Below are positions 52,568 through 61,772 of a DNA stretch of 64,000 nt, piece after piece. How positions within the stretch are numbered: position 1 is the stretch's first letter; the number at the start of each line of letters is the position of its first letter. A program made the translations under genes and the position numbers. Source of the stretch: Stutzerimonas stutzeri (lineage in GTDB: Bacteria; Pseudomonadota; Gammaproteobacteria; Pseudomonadales; Pseudomonadaceae). Where the stretch lies: assembly GCF_000590475.1 (NCBI RefSeq), contig NZ_CP007441.1, forward strand, positions 4,222,660 to 4,286,659, written 5' to 3'. The notes under the pieces were generated by a model. The model worked only from the letters and a program-made list of their open reading frames with translations. It was not told where the DNA came from and searched no databases.

Positions 52568-53778
52568 GCGGAGCCCGAAGCCGGAAGCCGGAAGCTGGAA
52601 GCGAAAAACACACCAGCAGCACTGAGCCTCAGAACTCAGGCTTCCAACTACCGCCACTGGCAGCGTATGTCCATATCCCCTGGTGCGTGCGCAAGTGCCC
52701 CTACTGCGACTTCAACTCGCACGCAGCCGGTCCGGCGCTGCCCGAAGACGCCTATGTCGCGGCGCTGCTAGCCGATCTTGACGGCGATCTGGATCAGATA
52801 CAGGGACGCGCGCTCACCTCGATTTTCTTCGGGGGTGGGACCCCGAGCCTGTTTTCGGCCCAGGCGCTGGGCCGGATTCTCGACGGACTGCAACAACGGG
52901 TCGGTTTTACCGCTGACATCGAGATCACTCTTGAAGCCAACCCAGGCACCTTTGAACAGGCGAAGTTTCGCGACTATCGCAACCTGGGTATCAATCGCCT
53001 ATCGATCGGCGTGCAAAGCTTCCAAGCCGCCAAGCTGAAGGCACTGGGGCGCATCCACGATGGCGAAGAAGCCGTACGCGCCGCCGATATGGCGCGCGCG
53101 GCCGGCTTCGATAACTTCAACCTGGATCTGATGCACGGCCTGCCCGACCAGCACCTGGACGATGCGCTGAGCGACCTGCGAATTGCCATTGCCCAGCAGC
53201 CAACGCACCTGTCCTGGTATCAACTGACGGTCGAGCCCAACACCGAGTTCTGGAGCAAGCCGCCCGTGCTTCCCGAGGATGAGACCTTGTGGGATATCCA
53301 GGAAGCCGGCCAGGCGCTACTCGCCGAGCATGGCTACGGTCAGTACGAAACCTCGGCCTATGCCCAGCCCGGACACCAGGCGCGACACAACCTCAATTAC
53401 TGGACATTCGGCGACTTCCTCGGTCTCGGTGCCGGCGCTCATGGCAAGTCGACAAGCCCTGACGGACAAATCCGTCGCCTCTGGAAGACTCGCCTGCCCA
53501 AGGACTATCTCGACCCCACAAAACGCTTCCGCGCGGGAGACAAGCCACTCGATCCGGACGAATTGCCGTTCGAATTTCTGATGAACGTGCTTCGCCTCAA
53601 CGACGGCGTGCCCGCGGTATTGTTCACTCAGCGCACCGGGCTTTCGGCCGAGCAGCTTGCCAAGGGCCGGCGCGAAGCCCAAGCGCGTGGGCTGCTGGAG
53701 AGCGATCCGCAGCGCTTGGTCGCCACCCCGAAAGGCCAGCTGTTCCTGAACGACTTGCTGCAACTTTTCCTGCCCTAA
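52564..53778 (+). CDS. hemW: HemW, radical-SAM haem chaperone
   Basis: 404 residues. CX3CX2C is present in CVRKCPYCDF after YVHIPW, which marks HemW as distinct from coproporphyrinogen oxidase HemN. HemW is thought to insert haem into respiratory enzymes. Further signatures: FFGGGTPSLF, EITLEANPGTFE, RLSIGVQSF, NFNLDLMHGLP, and the HemW C-terminal domain. The first ~33 residues are unusual: tandem GGAAGC-like heptamers encode a Lys/Pro/Glu/Ala stretch not found in most HemW proteins. No other start codon suits the conserved region better. Confidence 0.93.
   Translation: MSGARSRKPEAGSEKHTSSTEPQNSGFQLPPLAAYVHIPWCVRKCPYCDFNSHAAGPALPEDAYVAALLADLDGDLDQIQGRALTSIFFGGGTPSLFSAQALGRILDGLQQRVGFTADIEITLEANPGTFEQAKFRDYRNLGINRLSIGVQSFQAAKLKALGRIHDGEEAVRAADMARAAGFDNFNLDLMHGLPDQHLDDALSDLRIAIAQQPTHLSWYQLTVEPNTEFWSKPPVLPEDETLWDIQEAGQALLAEHGYGQYETSAYAQPGHQARHNLNYWTFGDFLGLGAGAHGKSTSPDGQIRRLWKTRLPKDYLDPTKRFRAGDKPLDPDELPFEFLMNVLRLNDGVPAVLFTQRTGLSAEQLAKGRREAQARGLLESDPQRLVATPKGQLFLNDLLQLFLP
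52575..52602. repeat. Four tandem heptamers in the 5' end of hemW
   Basis: CCGAAGC-CGGAAGC-CGGAAGC-TGGAAGC: a 7-base unit with one variable position at the start and one mismatch in the first copy. Since 7 is not a multiple of 3, a single-unit change would break the reading frame. Confidence 0.8.
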
Positions 53779-53787
53779 GGACCCAGA

Positions 53788-54111
53788 ATGGATCTCGTAC
53801 TCGACCTTATCGCCACGCTGTCGCGCTGGAGCCGTCACCACCTGTTCGATATCTCCCTGGCGATTATGGCCACCCTGTTTGTACTGTTCGGACCAAGTAT
53901 CAATGCCTGGGTACAGCGCTCCATCGGCGGGCTGAACTTCTTCTTCCGCACCTTGATTTTCGTGCTGGTCTGCGCGGTGGGCTACGGCCTGGCGATCATT
54001 TTCATTACTCCCTGGCTGGCCCAGGGCCTGGGCCACTTCAACAACTACACCCTCGCGCCGGTGCTGTTGCTGGTGTTCTTCCTGATCGGAGTTCTGGCGG
54101 ATCGCACCTAG
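53788..54111 (+). CDS. DUF3392 small membrane protein
   Basis: 107 residues with three hydrophobic segments (about 20-38, 48-76, 86-103). The start MDLVLDLIATLSRWSRHHLFDISLAIMA and middle INAWVQRSIGGLNFFFRTLIFV match DUF3392, of unknown function, common in pseudomonads next to hemW. It has an AAGGA site and lies 9 bases after hemW. Confidence 0.85.
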   Translation: MDLVLDLIATLSRWSRHHLFDISLAIMATLFVLFGPSINAWVQRSIGGLNFFFRTLIFVLVCAVGYGLAIIFITPWLAQGLGHFNNYTLAPVLLLVFFLIGVLADRT

Positions 54112-54236
54112 GCCGTCTACGCCGCGCTCCGAGCGTTGATAAGTCGGGTTGGCGAGATCCGCAGCAAGGCCGCCACCGATCATCCCAACGGCTTCGGCTC
54201 GAGCTGCCGCAGCGGGGCGCCGGGCGTCGGAAGGAT

Positions 54237-54259
54237 GCCCTGGCCAGGGAAGCCAGGGC
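54237..54259. terminator. Stem-loop in the convergent gap before DUF1329
   Basis: GCCCTGG pairs with CCAGGGC around a 9-base loop. It has no T-run on either side. It is the only structured element in this 187-base gap. Confidence 0.35.
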
Positions 54260-54298
54260 TCTGCCAGGCGCGTAGGCGCCTGATCTGGCTCTAAGCGC

Positions 54299-55636
54299 TT
54301 AGTTAGCGCCGCGACGCAGTGCCGCCGGAGAAAAGTCTCTTGGTCCCATCTGGGCGTTGAAGTCGTACATTGGCTCGTTGTTGTCCAGGCCATCGACAAA
54401 ATAGTTGCCATCCTTGAGGTGATACAAGGTCTCCAGCGTGCTACCGAACATGGGGACTTCGTAGTAGCTGATCGGATGGCTTTCCTGCAGGCCGATCAGC
54501 TCGGCATCCTGGTCGAACAGGTCAACCGCCAGAATCTGCCAGCTGTCCTCATCGATGTAGAAACGACGCATGGCGTAGGGATGACTGAAGCCCTTGCGCA
54601 GCTTCGCCTCGACGATCCACACGCGGTGCTGCTCATAGCGCAGCAGTTCAGGGTTCAGGGTACGCGGACCCACGATCGAGTCGTAGGAGATGCCCTGCTG
54701 GTGCACGGCATAGCTGTTGTAGGGCACCAGCATTTCCCGCTTGCCGACGAGCTTCCATTCATAACGGTCCGGCGCGCCATTGAAGGTATCCACCACATCC
54801 GCTGTCGCCAGCCCGCTGGTGTCCGGCTGCAGCGAGTCATAGGCCAGCGAGGGCAAGCGCCGTACGCGGCGGTCACTCGGGCTATACCGCCAGGCCTTGC
54901 GGATCGACAATACCTGGTCGATCGGATCCTGCACCACGAGCGAGGTCCCGGAGAGCTTTGCTGGAGCGGTGACCCGATATTTGTAATAGAGCAGGGTATT
55001 GTCCAGCTGCGCCTTACTCATGCCCTCGCGGTTGTAGACGTAATAGATGTGCCGATCCCGCTTGATCAGGTTGGCCCTGCCGTTGATCACCACGGCCTGG
55101 TTGTTGATCATGTGGGTCTGCTCACCCTTGTAGTGAAGGATGTGATTCCAGATCACTTCCATGCCGTCCTGGGGCAGCGGGAACGGGATGCCAGCGACAG
55201 CGCCCTTGATGCCGTTGCCATTGGCGATCAGCTCGGCAGCGGTGGCATTGGCGCGCGTCTCGTCATAGATGCGCTGCGGAGCCGCGGCACTGCGACGTGT
55301 CGGGAACACGCGCAGGTAGAAGTCCGGATAGCGCTCGACCAATGCCCGGAGGCCTTCGGACAAAAGCGCCGCGTATTGCGTGACATTGCTGCTGTCGACG
55401 CGGTAGAGCACCGGATCGGCGGCATAGGGGTCCGGGTGATGCATCCCGCTCGAATAGTTGGCGGGCGGCTGTACCCCACCGGTCCATGCCGGGATACTGC
55501 CACTGGCGTTGGCCGACTGCTCGGCGCCCAACGGGGTCAGGTCCTGTCCCAGACGAGCAGCCTGCGCGTCATCCACCTTGGCGTGGGCCTGGCACACCCA
55601 GGCCGCCAGCAGCAGAATTCCAAATTTTCTGTACAT
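54299..55636 (-). CDS. DUF1329 outer-membrane-associated protein
   Basis: 445 residues. A 19-residue signal peptide (LLLAAWVCQAHA) precedes the family start ARLGQDLTPLGAEQSANASGSIPAWTGG. Later features are GVQPPANYSSGMHHPDPYA, WNHILHYKG and RRFYIDEDSWQILAVDLFD. DUF1329 proteins resemble LolA/LolB-type lipid-binding folds, and many sit beside hydrophobic-compound exporters, but no such partner is here. The gene stands alone between convergent DUF3392 and upstream trmB. Confidence 0.88.
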   Translation of the reverse strand: MYRKFGILLLAAWVCQAHAKVDDAQAARLGQDLTPLGAEQSANASGSIPAWTGGVQPPANYSSGMHHPDPYAADPVLYRVDSSNVTQYAALLSEGLRALVERYPDFYLRVFPTRRSAAAPQRIYDETRANATAAELIANGNGIKGAVAGIPFPLPQDGMEVIWNHILHYKGEQTHMINNQAVVINGRANLIKRDRHIYYVYNREGMSKAQLDNTLLYYKYRVTAPAKLSGTSLVVQDPIDQVLSIRKAWRYSPSDRRVRRLPSLAYDSLQPDTSGLATADVVDTFNGAPDRYEWKLVGKREMLVPYNSYAVHQQGISYDSIVGPRTLNPELLRYEQHRVWIVEAKLRKGFSHPYAMRRFYIDEDSWQILAVDLFDQDAELIGLQESHPISYYEVPMFGSTLETLYHLKDGNYFVDGLDNNEPMYDFNAQMGPRDFSPAALRRGAN

Positions 55637-55809
55637 CGCTTTTGCTCCTTGCCGCGCAACGGACGCGGCAGACGACGGCCTCTGCCAGAAGACAGGGCTC
55701 TATTAGTTGTGCGTTGGGGGATCGTGCCTTCCTGGCGCTCCGCTCTTGTCAGATCTTCCTGAGACCGCGTGGTACGGCCATGATGAGCGCTATAGGCGCC
55801 CACCCTCTG

Positions 55810-56520
55810 TCAGTCGACGCGTTCGAACTTGAGGTCCCAGACCCCGTGGCCGAGGCGCTCGCCACGGCGTTCGAACTTGGTCGTCGGGCGTTCTTGTGGG
55901 CGCTCGACGTACTGGCCGTTTACCGCCTGGTTGCGATAGCCCGGCGCGATGCTCATGACCTCGAGCATGTGCTCGGCATAAGCTTCCCAGTCGGTCGCCA
56001 TGTGCAACACACCGCCGACCTTGAGTTTTTGCCGTACCAGTTCGGCGAATGCCGGCTGGACGATGCGCCGCTTGTGGTGGCGACTTTTGTGCCAGGGATC
56101 AGGAAAGAACAGCAGTACCCGATCCAGACTGGCGTCGGGGACGCATTCACGCAGCACTTCAAGCGCATCGCAACTGTATACGCGCACATTATCGAGATTT
56201 TGTGACACAAGCCCATTTAACAGCGCGCCTACGCCCGGTGTATGCACCTCGACCCCGATGAAGTCCTGCTCGGGTGCCGCCGCGGCCATCTCCAGCGTGG
56301 AATGCCCCATACCAAAGCCGATTTCGAAGGTGCGCGGCGCCTGCCGGCCAAACACCTGATCGAAGTCGCGCGGGCCGTCGGCCAGTTCCAGGCCGAACCG
56401 TGGCCAGCCCTGATCCAGGCCTCGCTGCTGGCCTTCGGTCATGCGACCGGCACGCATCACGAAACTCTTGATGGTGCGCATGCGCCGTTGGCCGTCGGCC
56501 GGAGAGGAAATGTCACTCAT
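55810..56520 (-). CDS. trmB: tRNA (guanine(46)-N7)-methyltransferase
   Basis: 236 residues. It methylates G46 of tRNA at N7. The SAM site is FEIGFGMGHSTLEMA, followed by EVHTPGVGALL; the catalytic/tRNA region is LLFFPDPWHKSRHHKRRIVQ; the C-terminal RPTTKFERRGERLGHGVWDL is diagnostic. The ATG at 56520 gives the family start MSDISSPAD; a frame extending to 56541 adds seven unlikely residues. It follows the thiamine genes on the same strand, beyond a likely terminator. Confidence 0.95.
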   Translation of the reverse strand: MSDISSPADGQRRMRTIKSFVMRAGRMTEGQQRGLDQGWPRFGLELADGPRDFDQVFGRQAPRTFEIGFGMGHSTLEMAAAAPEQDFIGVEVHTPGVGALLNGLVSQNLDNVRVYSCDALEVLRECVPDASLDRVLLFFPDPWHKSRHHKRRIVQPAFAELVRQKLKVGGVLHMATDWEAYAEHMLEVMSIAPGYRNQAVNGQYVERPQERPTTKFERRGERLGHGVWDLKFERVD

Positions 56521-56543
56521 GAACGAACCTGCAGATAACAAGA

Positions 56544-56577
56544 ACCGGCCGCGCGATCGGGCGAGCGCACGGCCGGT
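56544..56577 (-). terminator. Likely terminator of the thiSG unit
   Basis: ACCGGCCG pairs with CGGCCGGT over 8 perfect pairs; the minus-strand sequence after it is TTCTTGTT. It lies 15 bases after the thiG stop. Confidence 0.5.
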
Positions 56578-56591
56578 AACGGGAAGAGAAA

Positions 56592-57386
56592 TTAGCGGAT
56601 CAGGCCTTCCAGAGGCGAAGAGGCGCTGGCATAGAGTTTCTTCGGCATACGTCCGGCTAGATAGGCCAGACGGCCCGCATCAATTGCGTATTTCATGGCT
56701 TCGGCCATCAACACCGGATTCTGCGCATGAGCAATGGCGCTGTTCATCAGGACCGCCTCGCAGCCCAGCTCCATGGCGATAGTGGCGTCCGACGCCGTAC
56801 CTACGCCAGCATCCACCAGCACCGGTACCTTGGCTTCTTCGAGAATGATGCGCAGGTTGTAGGGATTGCAGATCCCCAGACCGGTGCCGATCAGGCCGGC
56901 CAGCGGCATAACCGCGATGCAGCCCATGTCGGCCAGCTGGCGGGCAATGATCGGATCGTCGCTGGTGTAGACCATCACGTCGAAGCCGTCCTTCACCAGC
57001 ACGTCGGCGGCTTTCAGGGTTTCGATGACATTGGGGAACAGTGTTTTCTGGTCGGCCAGCACTTCCAGCTTGACCAGCTTGTGGCCGTCGAGCAGCTCGC
57101 GGGCCAGGCGACAGGTTCGCACCGCTTCGGCGGCGTCGTAGCAACCGGCGGTGTTCGGCAGAATGGTGTAACGGTCCGGCGAGATGACGTCGAGCAGATT
57201 CGGCTCACCCGGGTTCTGGCCAATGTTGGTGCGGCGCACCGCGACGGTGACGATCTCGGCGCCGGAAGCTTCGATGGCGGCGCGGGTCTCGTCGAGATCT
57301 TTGTACTTGCCGGTGCCTACCAGCAAGCGCGATTGATAAGTGCGGCCGGCAAGCGTAAAGGGTTTGTCGTGCGGAACTGGGCTCAT
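56592..57386 (-). CDS. thiG: Thiazole synthase ThiG
   Basis: 264 residues, TIM barrel. It makes the thiazole phosphate of thiamine from deoxyxylulose-5-phosphate, dehydroglycine and sulfur carried by ThiS. The Schiff-base lysine is in KLEVLADQKTLFPN or its equivalent; other signatures are SRLLVGTGKYKDL, LPNTAGCYDAAEAVR, LAGLIGTGLGICNPYNLRII and VPVLVDAGVGTASDATIAMELG. It is 84 bases after thiS. Confidence 0.96.
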   Translation of the reverse strand: MSPVPHDKPFTLAGRTYQSRLLVGTGKYKDLDETRAAIEASGAEIVTVAVRRTNIGQNPGEPNLLDVISPDRYTILPNTAGCYDAAEAVRTCRLARELLDGHKLVKLEVLADQKTLFPNVIETLKAADVLVKDGFDVMVYTSDDPIIARQLADMGCIAVMPLAGLIGTGLGICNPYNLRIILEEAKVPVLVDAGVGTASDATIAMELGCEAVLMNSAIAHAQNPVLMAEAMKYAIDAGRLAYLAGRMPKKLYASASSPLEGLIR

Positions 57387-57470
57387 GCGACCATCCTGTT
57401 CATCTGTAATGAAGCGAAGAAGTACGTCGCTGCACGGGCGACGTCCGGAGTTATCGAGGTAGCGGGCTCG

Positions 57471-57671
57471 TCAGCCACCACCAATGGCATGCACGACTTC
57501 GATCTGATCGCCTTCGACCAGTACCGTCGCGCCATGCTGGCTGCGCGGCACGATGTCACGATTGAGCTCGACCGCCAGCCGGCGCCCAGTCAGTTCCAGG
57601 CGCTGCAGCAGATCGGCCACCGACTGACCGTCAGGTAGCTCGTAGCGCTCGCCGTTCAACTGAATCTGCAT
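57471..57671 (-). CDS. thiS: Sulfur carrier protein ThiS
   Basis: 66 residues, β-grasp (ubiquitin-like) fold ending in the required Gly-Gly (HAIGGG, with one extra Gly). The C-terminal glycine is adenylated and thiocarboxylated, then gives sulfur to ThiG. The ATG at 57671 gives MQIQLNGERYELPDG, the family start; seven upstream codons are unlikely. It is the first gene of the thiS-thiG pair. Confidence 0.93.
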   Translation of the reverse strand: MQIQLNGERYELPDGQSVADLLQRLELTGRRLAVELNRDIVPRSQHGATVLVEGDQIEVVHAIGGG

Positions 57672-57764
57672 AGTGATCGCCACCATTGCCAAGGGGCCCG
57701 CATTCTAGCCCGATCGCCTCGGAGCACCAAGGCGGCGCACGCTGCCATTCATCTCTCGCGGCGA

Positions 57765-58139
57765 TCAGCCGCGGAGATTCCAGGCGGCCAGCATCAGGCA
57801 GATCCACCCGGCCAGAAATGCTGTGCCGCCAATCGGCGTGATGATGCCCAGCTTTCCGATACCCGTCAGGGTCAGGAGATACAGGCTGCCGGAGAACAAC
57901 AGAACGCCAAGCGCGAACAAACCACCCGCTGCGACCAGCAGACGGCTGGGTGCATGCAAGGCGAGCAAGGCCACCCCGAACAGCGCCAGGGCGTGAATCA
58001 ACTGGTAGTGCACGCCGGTCTGAAATACCGCGAGGTAATCGGCTCCGAGACGGCTTTTCAAGCCATGCGCGGCGAAGGCGCCGAGCGCCACGCCGGTCAG
58101 TCCGAAGAACGCGGCAAGCAGAAGAAAGGGACGAATCAT
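57765..58139 (-). CDS. DUF423 family membrane protein
   Basis: 124 residues with four membrane helices. Conserved: the LGAFAAHGLKSRLGADYLAVFQTGVHYQLIHALALF region and the closing TPIGGTAFLAGWICL. DUF423 (E. coli YgdD) has no proven function. It lies 93 bases upstream of thiS on the same strand and diverges from mtgA. Confidence 0.9.
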   Translation of the reverse strand: MIRPFLLLAAFFGLTGVALGAFAAHGLKSRLGADYLAVFQTGVHYQLIHALALFGVALLALHAPSRLLVAAGGLFALGVLLFSGSLYLLTLTGIGKLGIITPIGGTAFLAGWICLMLAAWNLRG

Positions 58140-58173
58140 TACGGCGTTTCCAGTCAGGCTGTGGTGAGCCCGT

Positions 58174-58179
58174 TATAAT
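58174..58179 (+). promoter_or_regulatory. Probable -10 element of mtgA
   Basis: A perfect TATAAT stands 29 bases before the mtgA ATG in the short divergent gap. The -35 region is poor. Confidence 0.45.
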
Positions 58180-58208
58180 GCCCGTTCCCCCTGGTCCCGA
58201 CCACGCCC

Positions 58209-58919
58209 ATGCTCCGAGCCCTGCTGCGCCGCCTCACCAAACTGCTGCTCTGGCTGACCGCGCTTTCCGTGCTGCTGGTACTGGTGCTGCGCTGGGTTCC
58301 ACCGCCTTTCACAGCGCTCATGGTCGAACGCAAGATCGAATCCTGGACCAGCGACGAAAGCATCGACCTGCAACGCAGCTGGCGGCCCTGGAAGGTGCTG
58401 CCGGATGATCTGAAAATGGCCGTGATCGCTGCCGAAGATCAGAAGTTCGCCGATCACTGGGGCTTCGATATCGCCGCCATCCGCGCCGCATTCGCACACA
58501 ACGAACAAGGCGGCTCGCTACGTGGCGCCAGTACCCTCAGCCAGCAGGTCGCGAAAAACCTGTTTCTCTGGTCCGGCCGCAGCTGGGTGCGCAAAGGCTT
58601 CGAAGTCTGGTTCACTGCCTGGATAGAGCTGCTGTGGCCGAAGCAACGCATCCTGGAGGTTTATCTGAACAGTGTCGAATGGGGCAACGGCATCTTCGGC
58701 GCCGAGGCGGCGGCGCAGCATCATTTCGGTAAAGGTGCGGCCTACCTGTCTACTGGCCAGGCCAGCCAGCTGGCGGCGGTGCTGCCCAATCCTCGCGAGT
58801 GGAGCGCTGGGCGTCCCGGCCCGCATGTCCGTCGACGTGCCAGCTGGATTCGTCAGCAAATGCGTCAGTTGGGCGGCGGCCATTATTTGAACCAGCTACG
58901 AACAGCCAAGCAGCGCTAG
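58209..58919 (+). CDS. mtgA: Monofunctional peptidoglycan glycosyltransferase
   Basis: 236 residues. It polymerises lipid II into glycan strands in the periplasm. One N-terminal membrane anchor (about 10-28) and a GT51 domain: catalytic Glu in AVIAAEDQKFADHWGFD, then RGASTLSQQVAKNLFLW, RKGFEVWFTAWIELLWPKQRILEVYLNSVEWG with the second Glu, and GIFGAEAAAQHHFGK. No transpeptidase domain, so it is MtgA and not a class A PBP. Confidence 0.95.
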   Translation: MLRALLRRLTKLLLWLTALSVLLVLVLRWVPPPFTALMVERKIESWTSDESIDLQRSWRPWKVLPDDLKMAVIAAEDQKFADHWGFDIAAIRAAFAHNEQGGSLRGASTLSQQVAKNLFLWSGRSWVRKGFEVWFTAWIELLWPKQRILEVYLNSVEWGNGIFGAEAAAQHHFGKGAAYLSTGQASQLAAVLPNPREWSAGRPGPHVRRRASWIRQQMRQLGGGHYLNQLRTAKQR

Positions 58920-59127
58920 CAGGGCCATCGGTGCGCAAAGGACAATCATCTTGTGCACCATCTAGGCCGAGGCAGCCTGACGGAGCGTTATGGCAGTGCG
59001 CCATCGCAGCGAGTAAGCTGCAACCAACAAGTTGCGAGATGCAGGATCACGTCCCGCATGCAGGAGGTCGTCGGCAGAAGTGCAGCCGTCGCCTCGCCAT
59101 TCGCACTGAACGCACGGCAGCGATAGC

Positions 59128-61686
59128 ATGAGCGAAACCGCAACCAATACGCCCTTGAACAAGGTGCGGCAACTCTTTCATCGACGTAACAGCGTCGCCT
59201 GGCTCGTTCTGGCGTTCAGCCTGCTGGTCCAGCTGGCCATTCTTCAGCATCTGATGCTGAAAGAGGACCGCGCTGCGGCCCAGCAATTCGCCTTTCTCGT
59301 GGGCACCACCACCGAAGCCATCGGCAAACGCATGATCGACCATGAACAGGTCCTGCTCGGCGCCGCCGGATTGTTTGACGTCAGCGATAAGGTCACGCGA
59401 GCTCAGTGGCGTGCCTATAACCAACGCTTGCGGTTGGCCGAGCACTACCCCGGCGTCCAAGGGGTGGGGTTTGCCGAGGCGGTACGTTCCGAGGAACTCG
59501 AGACGCATATCCAGAGCATTCGCAGCCAAGACTTCACCGATTACGATGTGCACCCGCTCGACGAAGAGGCCTCGCTGCATACGCCGGTGGTTTATCTAGA
59601 ACCCTTCCAAGATCGCAACCTGGCCGCCTTTGGCTATGACATGTTCACCGAGCCTGTACGTCGGCAAGCTATGCTCCAGGCGGCCGAATCCGGGCAACCC
59701 CATATCACCGGAAAGGTCAGGTTACGTCAGGAGACCCACGGCAAGGCGCAGGCAGGCATCCTCATGTACGTGCCGCTCTACCAGCCTGGCGAAGCGATCC
59801 GCTCGCCCCAGCAACGGCTGCAAGCGCTCAAGGGGTTCGTCTATAGCCCGTACCGGATGGATGATCTGATGCGCGGCATTCTTGGCGCAGCCGATCCGAA
59901 CCTGAGCCTGCACATCTATGCCGGGGATGACGAGCAGCCCGAGCAGCTGATCTTCGCCAGCAGGGACCAGGCGCGAAGCGAGCCTGCTCAGCACAGCCAA
60001 GTCGTGCGGCTTGACCTGTATGGGCAGACTTGGACCTTGCGCCTGGAGAGCCTGCCGGAGTTTGAGACATTCTTTCAGGCCAGCAACGAACAAGTGCTCG
60101 GCCTTGGCGTTGGCCTGAGCGTCCTGCTGTTCTTCCTCACCTCTTCGCTAACCCTCAGACGCAGACGTGCCGAGGCGCTGGCTCAGCAGATGACCGATCA
60201 TATCCGGGAGAACAAACGAGCCCTGCAACTCAGCGAAGAGCGCCTAAGTCTCGCCCTCAAGGGCAGCAACGACGGTCTCTGGGATCTGAACCTGAATGCT
60301 GGAACTTTTTATGCCTCACCGCGCGCCTGGCACATGCTCGGCTATCGCCCCAGCGAGTTGCATTCGGACCTGAAGCTTTGGGAACGGATGATAGCGGCCG
60401 AAGACTTACCGCAGGCCAAGAAGCAACTGGCGCAAACCATGCTTTCGCCGGTCGACCACTTCACCACCGAGCTGCGTTTTCAGCACAAGAGCGGCAAGCT
60501 GATCCCGGTCCTGATCCGAGGCTACATTCAGCGCGACCGGGAAGGCCAGCCGCTGCGTATCAGTGGCACCAGCATGGACCTGACCGAGCATAAGCGCATC
60601 GAGCAGATGAAAGATCAATTCGTCTCCACGGTCAGCCATGAGCTGCGCACCCCGCTGACCTCAATCAGTGGTGCCCTGGGCCTGGTCACCGGCGGTGCGA
60701 TGGGCGAGGTTCCACCCGCGATGCACCAGATGCTGGAAATTGCTCATCGCAACAGCCTGCGCCTGGGCTATCTGATCAATGATTTGCTGGATATGGAAAA
60801 AATCGCCGCCGGCAAGATGTCCTTCGATATGCGCGAGCACTCGCTCTGCCGGTTACTGGAAGAGGCTCTGGCCAGCAACCAGGCCTTCGCCGCGCATTTC
60901 GGAGTGAATTGCGTACTGCGCGATCCGGTGCAGGTCAACGTCTGGGTCGATGGCTTGCGCCTGCAGCAGGTGCTGACCAACTTCCTGTCGAACGCCATCA
61001 AGTACACACCCGAAGGTGGCGAAGTGGTCCTCAATTGCAGCCTGTCCGATACCGGTCACGTGCGCATCAATGTCACCGATCAAGGTCCGGGCATTCCGCC
61101 CAGTTTCCAGTCCCGCGTGTTCGAAAAATTCGCCCAGGCGGACGCTTCCGACAGTCGCCAGAAAGGCGGCACCGGGCTGGGACTCGCCATTACCAAAGAA
61201 TTCATCGAGCGCATGGGCGGACGGGTCGGCTTCGATACGGCGGAGGGCCGCGGCACCACTTTCTGGTGCGAGCTGCCGATACTTGAATCGACCACCTCTA
61301 CGGCCGATCAAGGTCAGCCACGCCTGCTGGTAATCGAGGACGAGCCGGATACCGGCCGACTGTTGCACCTGATGCTACGTGACGCCGGTTATGCGGTCGA
61401 TCGCGTGCAGAGCCTGCATGCGGCACGGGCCAAGCTCGCCAGCACCCGTTACGAGGCGATGACGCTCGACTTGCACCTGCCCGACGGTAGCGGGCGCGAA
61501 CTGATCGACGAGGTACGCGCCACGCCTGATACGCAGGATTTGCCGATCATCGTGATTTCAGCAGCCAGCCAGTTCGAGCAGCACGATGACGATACCGGCA
61601 TCACTTGGTTACACAAACCCATCAGTGCGGCGCAATTGTTGATCGCACTCACCGATACCCTGGAAAGCTCCAGACATCCTCCCTGA
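59128..61686 (+). CDS. CHASE-domain hybrid sensor histidine kinase
   Basis: 852 residues. Membrane helix at about 23-43, a periplasmic CHASE domain to ~310 (YPGVQGVGFAE; PVVYLEPFQDRNLAAFGYDMFTEP), a second helix at ~323-342, a PAS domain (~365-490, DGLWDLNLNAG), HisKA with phospho-His504 in VSHELRTPL, HATPase (NFLSNAIKYTPEGG; GGTGLGLAITKEF) and a C-terminal receiver with Asp781. CHASE domains sense small ligands; the ligand here is unknown. No response regulator is adjacent, so output may go through a separate Hpt protein. The start has a weak ribosome site. Confidence 0.92.
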   Translation: MSETATNTPLNKVRQLFHRRNSVAWLVLAFSLLVQLAILQHLMLKEDRAAAQQFAFLVGTTTEAIGKRMIDHEQVLLGAAGLFDVSDKVTRAQWRAYNQRLRLAEHYPGVQGVGFAEAVRSEELETHIQSIRSQDFTDYDVHPLDEEASLHTPVVYLEPFQDRNLAAFGYDMFTEPVRRQAMLQAAESGQPHITGKVRLRQETHGKAQAGILMYVPLYQPGEAIRSPQQRLQALKGFVYSPYRMDDLMRGILGAADPNLSLHIYAGDDEQPEQLIFASRDQARSEPAQHSQVVRLDLYGQTWTLRLESLPEFETFFQASNEQVLGLGVGLSVLLFFLTSSLTLRRRRAEALAQQMTDHIRENKRALQLSEERLSLALKGSNDGLWDLNLNAGTFYASPRAWHMLGYRPSELHSDLKLWERMIAAEDLPQAKKQLAQTMLSPVDHFTTELRFQHKSGKLIPVLIRGYIQRDREGQPLRISGTSMDLTEHKRIEQMKDQFVSTVSHELRTPLTSISGALGLVTGGAMGEVPPAMHQMLEIAHRNSLRLGYLINDLLDMEKIAAGKMSFDMREHSLCRLLEEALASNQAFAAHFGVNCVLRDPVQVNVWVDGLRLQQVLTNFLSNAIKYTPEGGEVVLNCSLSDTGHVRINVTDQGPGIPPSFQSRVFEKFAQADASDSRQKGGTGLGLAITKEFIERMGGRVGFDTAEGRGTTFWCELPILESTTSTADQGQPRLLVIEDEPDTGRLLHLMLRDAGYAVDRVQSLHAARAKLASTRYEAMTLDLHLPDGSGRELIDEVRATPDTQDLPIIVISAASQFEQHDDDTGITWLHKPISAAQLLIALTDTLESSRHPP

Positions 61687-61724
61687 TGCGCGGCAGTCGA
61701 TCTGATCCGCAATGGCTCAAGGCA

Positions 61725-61752
61725 TAAAAAAGGCGCTGCAGTTGCAGCGCCT
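61725..61752 (-). terminator. Rho-independent terminator of rpoH
   Basis: A perfect 10-bp stem AGGCGCTGCA / TGCAGCGCCT with a 2-base gap, followed on the minus strand by TTTTTT. It lies 20 bases after the rpoH stop. Confidence 0.85.
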
Positions 61753-61772
61753 CTTGGGATGATCAGACCTTG

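Noticed and set aside
54419..55762. 447-codon plus-strand frame opposite the DUF1329 gene
   Set aside because: Antisense shadow; the minus strand has a signal peptide and clear family match.
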